A DNA stretch of 64,000 nt from Solenopsis invicta (taxonomy: Eukaryota > Arthropoda > Insecta > Hymenoptera > Formicidae): assembly GCF_016802725.1 (NCBI RefSeq), contig NC_052675.1, positions 10,704,638 through 10,768,637 of the forward strand, in the 5' to 3' direction. Position numbers and translations under genes: made by a program. The notes below the pieces were generated by a model. That model was given only the letters and a program-made list of their open reading frames with translations, was not told the DNA's origin and ran no database searches. Below, piece after piece: positions 62,462-64,000 of this stretch (positions are counted from its first letter, which is position 1; the number at the start of each line of letters is the position of its first letter).

Positions 62462-62573
62462 CTGCTTCTAGGACTGAGCACTGTCCCAACTTCTGACGCT
62501 TGATGGTGATATCCCGTTCCAACTCCCACACGTCTGCCCGTACCCATTGAAATTGGTTGCGACACTGCATGAT
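62462..62573 (-). CDS. pum: Pumilio exon A (first visible), DHAVSQPI / LSPRS segment
   Basis: The exon follows a TTCGCAG acceptor and ends before GTTCGT. It opens with the last two bases of a codon (probably Asp) and encodes residues 1-36, including HAVSQPI, a GTGRRVGVGTGYHH stretch and EVGTVLSPRS. The DHSVSQPI and LSPRS motifs are conserved in vertebrate PUM1/2 upstream of the VEYVL motif, which fixes frame and order. It ends two bases into Ser37. The donor GTTCGT is non-consensus after GT, the weakest splice site of the gene. An exon carrying the Trp-rich DxxW segment expected upstream is not found before the window edge. Confidence 0.9.
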
Positions 62574-64000
62574 CTGCGAAGGACAAACATACGTAACAAT
62601 ATTTACATAGATTACTTATGCGATTCAAGAATCTCTTTTCAAGAAAGAACAGTGACATAATTCAAGTTAAAGTTTTAATAGTGACAAAAACTTTCATGCG
62701 ATCAATCATATATATTAGAAACGGAAAATCATTTTTCGTCCTTATACATTGACTTTTTCCTTTTATCTTGGCGTATATTTAAAACTTCTCAATCAAACAC
62801 GAAAGTCATTAAAAAATCCAATCCCCAATGATTAATCAAATTAAATATGAAAAAAGTATAAAGAATAGTGTTCTTAATATACAAAAAAAATATGATACAT
62901 AATTTGTCTGATCTCTCGACACAACTGCGAGTCAATACAAAGAAGGATCAATAGACACAAATATATAGATAACAAACCTCTCCCTCCACATCATATACAC
63001 GGAATATATATCATTGAGAAATAGCCTTCTTGTACAATTTGTAGAAGGTTTCGTAACAATTTTTATTTGACATTTTACATTTCCACGCGATTGTATCATG
63101 TATCATCAATACCGCTGTGTGTTACAAAAACAGACACTGTACAGAAAAATATGAATAAAAAAGTTCATCTTTTACGAGAGAGTATCGCGAGTTAAGAAGT
63201 TTCTCATGTTTATGCAGGGCAACACAGAAGTGAGCTCCATTTTCTAAAAATCCGGAAAATCCTTTTCTGTAGCTAGATTGCTAAAATAAATTTTTTTTCT
63301 TTGTTTAGTGAAAAACTTGAAGAGCTTTAAGACGTTTCAGAAAAACAAGTTCTTACAAGATACGGTGAACACGATAGATTTTTTGACAAACCTATTTCGT
63401 TAATTCGCGCTCATGGATAAGAAAAGGATCCAATTGGATTCTGAATTTGACGACAGGTCTCTATCGAGAGAGAACTCTAACGAAAATGGAAAAAGAGAGG
63501 AAAATAGAGATAACAACGGGTGGAATTTATTCAAACAGTAATTTGCCACCGCCGAGAACAGCTGCGGCCATGAGCATTATCGAACGAGATTCCGTTGAGG
63601 ACTCCCGTATAGATAGAGAAGTTTTTTCCGCCCTTTCACGCGCGCGGCCCCACATGACGCCAATACAACGGCGCGGCGGCCCAGGTGGACGATCGGTCGG
63701 GGGGTTGGTGGTCGATCGGGGTGCTCGCTAACGGGGTGGATCAGTAGGTACGATCCTGGACGTTGGGACGTTGCCCCTACTGCCGCTTCTGATGCCGGGC
63801 GTCTGTCGCCATGGCAACAGCCGCGTTGCACCCATCACAGTGTGACGCACACACGGTGAACACGACCACCAACGCCGCCACCACATCCACATCCACATCC
63901 GCATCCGCATCTATCTCCATAGCTATAGCCATAGCAAAAGCAAAAGCCATAGCTATAGCCATAGCCACAACTACAGTCGTAGCCATAGCCGCAGCCACAA
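62574..64000 (-). other. pumilio intron upstream of exon A, continuing off the window
   Basis: AT-rich to about 63540, then GC-rich. The next upstream pum exon (expected Trp-rich segment before DHAVSQPI) was looked for and not found. Frames at 63447-63731 (plus) and 63577-63831 or 63777-63998 (minus) arise from GC-rich and repetitive sequence and show no homology. Confidence 0.7.
63884..64000. repeat. Hexanucleotide arrays CCACAT and ATAGCC
   Basis: CCACAT/CCGCAT units (63884-63910) pass into ATAGCC/ATAGCT units (63919-64000), with a repeated GCAAAA insert and one larger duplication of the CCATAGCTATAGCC block. The array continues past the window edge. On the minus strand the frames read as alternating dipeptides. 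Confidence 0.9.

Larger units (their letters stand above)
2947..62573 (-). other. pum: pumilio gene, 13 visible exons, 5' end outside window
   Basis: Pumilio is a cytoplasmic PUF-family RNA-binding protein that binds UGUANAUA elements in 3' UTRs. It represses those mRNAs by recruiting deadenylation and decapping factors, in insects often together with Nanos and Brat. Thirteen minus-strand exons join with matching phases into 1011 residues plus stop. Recognisable in order are the DHAVSQPI and LSPRS segments, the MVEYVLGSSP motif, DDDKGFN with RTPGSRQPSP, the Gln-rich QLFRSQ segment, GRRDSFDRNTSAFSPS, LLEDFRN and eight PUF repeats. Drosophila Pum is about 1.5 kb of codons and vertebrate PUM1/2 about 1.1-1.2 thousand residues, so a modest N-terminal part is missing. 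Introns range from 91 bp to 48,460 bp. The identity is certain from the PUF domain; the exon chain is a manual prediction without transcript data. Confidence 0.97.

Noticed and set aside
1..64000. Search for transposase, reverse transcriptase, viral or toxin genes, tRNA or rRNA
   Set aside because: No frame carried recognisable catalytic motifs, and no tRNA-like A/B box with cloverleaf or rRNA segment was seen by eye; diverged copies could be missed without a profile search.

Overview
The window looks like insect nuclear DNA, most likely hymenopteran and probably ant. CpG is abundant, introns are AT-rich, GC-rich islands are scattered among them, and (GA)n, (TA)n and (CT)n tracts are frequent. 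The protein is clearly insect-like, but assignment to ant is inference. There is no sign of operons, bacterial genes, CRISPR, rRNA or tRNA.

One gene explains all the confident coding sequence: pumilio (pum), on the minus strand, which extends past the right edge. I assembled 13 exons from 62573 down to the stop at 2947. All splice sites are GT/AG and every junction phase agrees. Together they give one open frame of 1011 complete residues, beginning with a split codon whose first base lies in an exon outside the window. Residue numbers in the entries count from that point.

Layout, right to left. 62574-64000 is the intron upstream of the first visible exon, with a hexanucleotide array at the edge. 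59649-62573 holds four exons for the N-terminal conserved motifs and a His/Pro/Gln-rich segment. 11189-59648 is a 48.5 kb intron. 2947-11188 holds nine exons: Gln/Ala/Pro-rich repression-domain sequence, the Ser-rich linker, the eight-repeat PUF RNA-binding domain and a short C-terminal tail. 1-2946 is the 3' UTR and downstream DNA. All eight RNA-reading triads are intact and predict recognition of UGUAUAUA.

The giant intron holds simple repeats, a few non-autonomous transposon-like inverted-repeat elements and GC-rich islands. The most interesting unexplained signal is a short coding-like segment at 44286-44423 (minus). It has an in-frame upstream stop, a good ATG context, 46 codons and a phase-0 donor. 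It would splice in frame to the pum exon at 10802-11188 and give a shorter Pumilio of about 824 residues with a different N-terminus. A second, weaker candidate is an acidic ORF at 11884-12177. I found no novel multi-gene system; the alternative-promoter hypothesis is the best lead.
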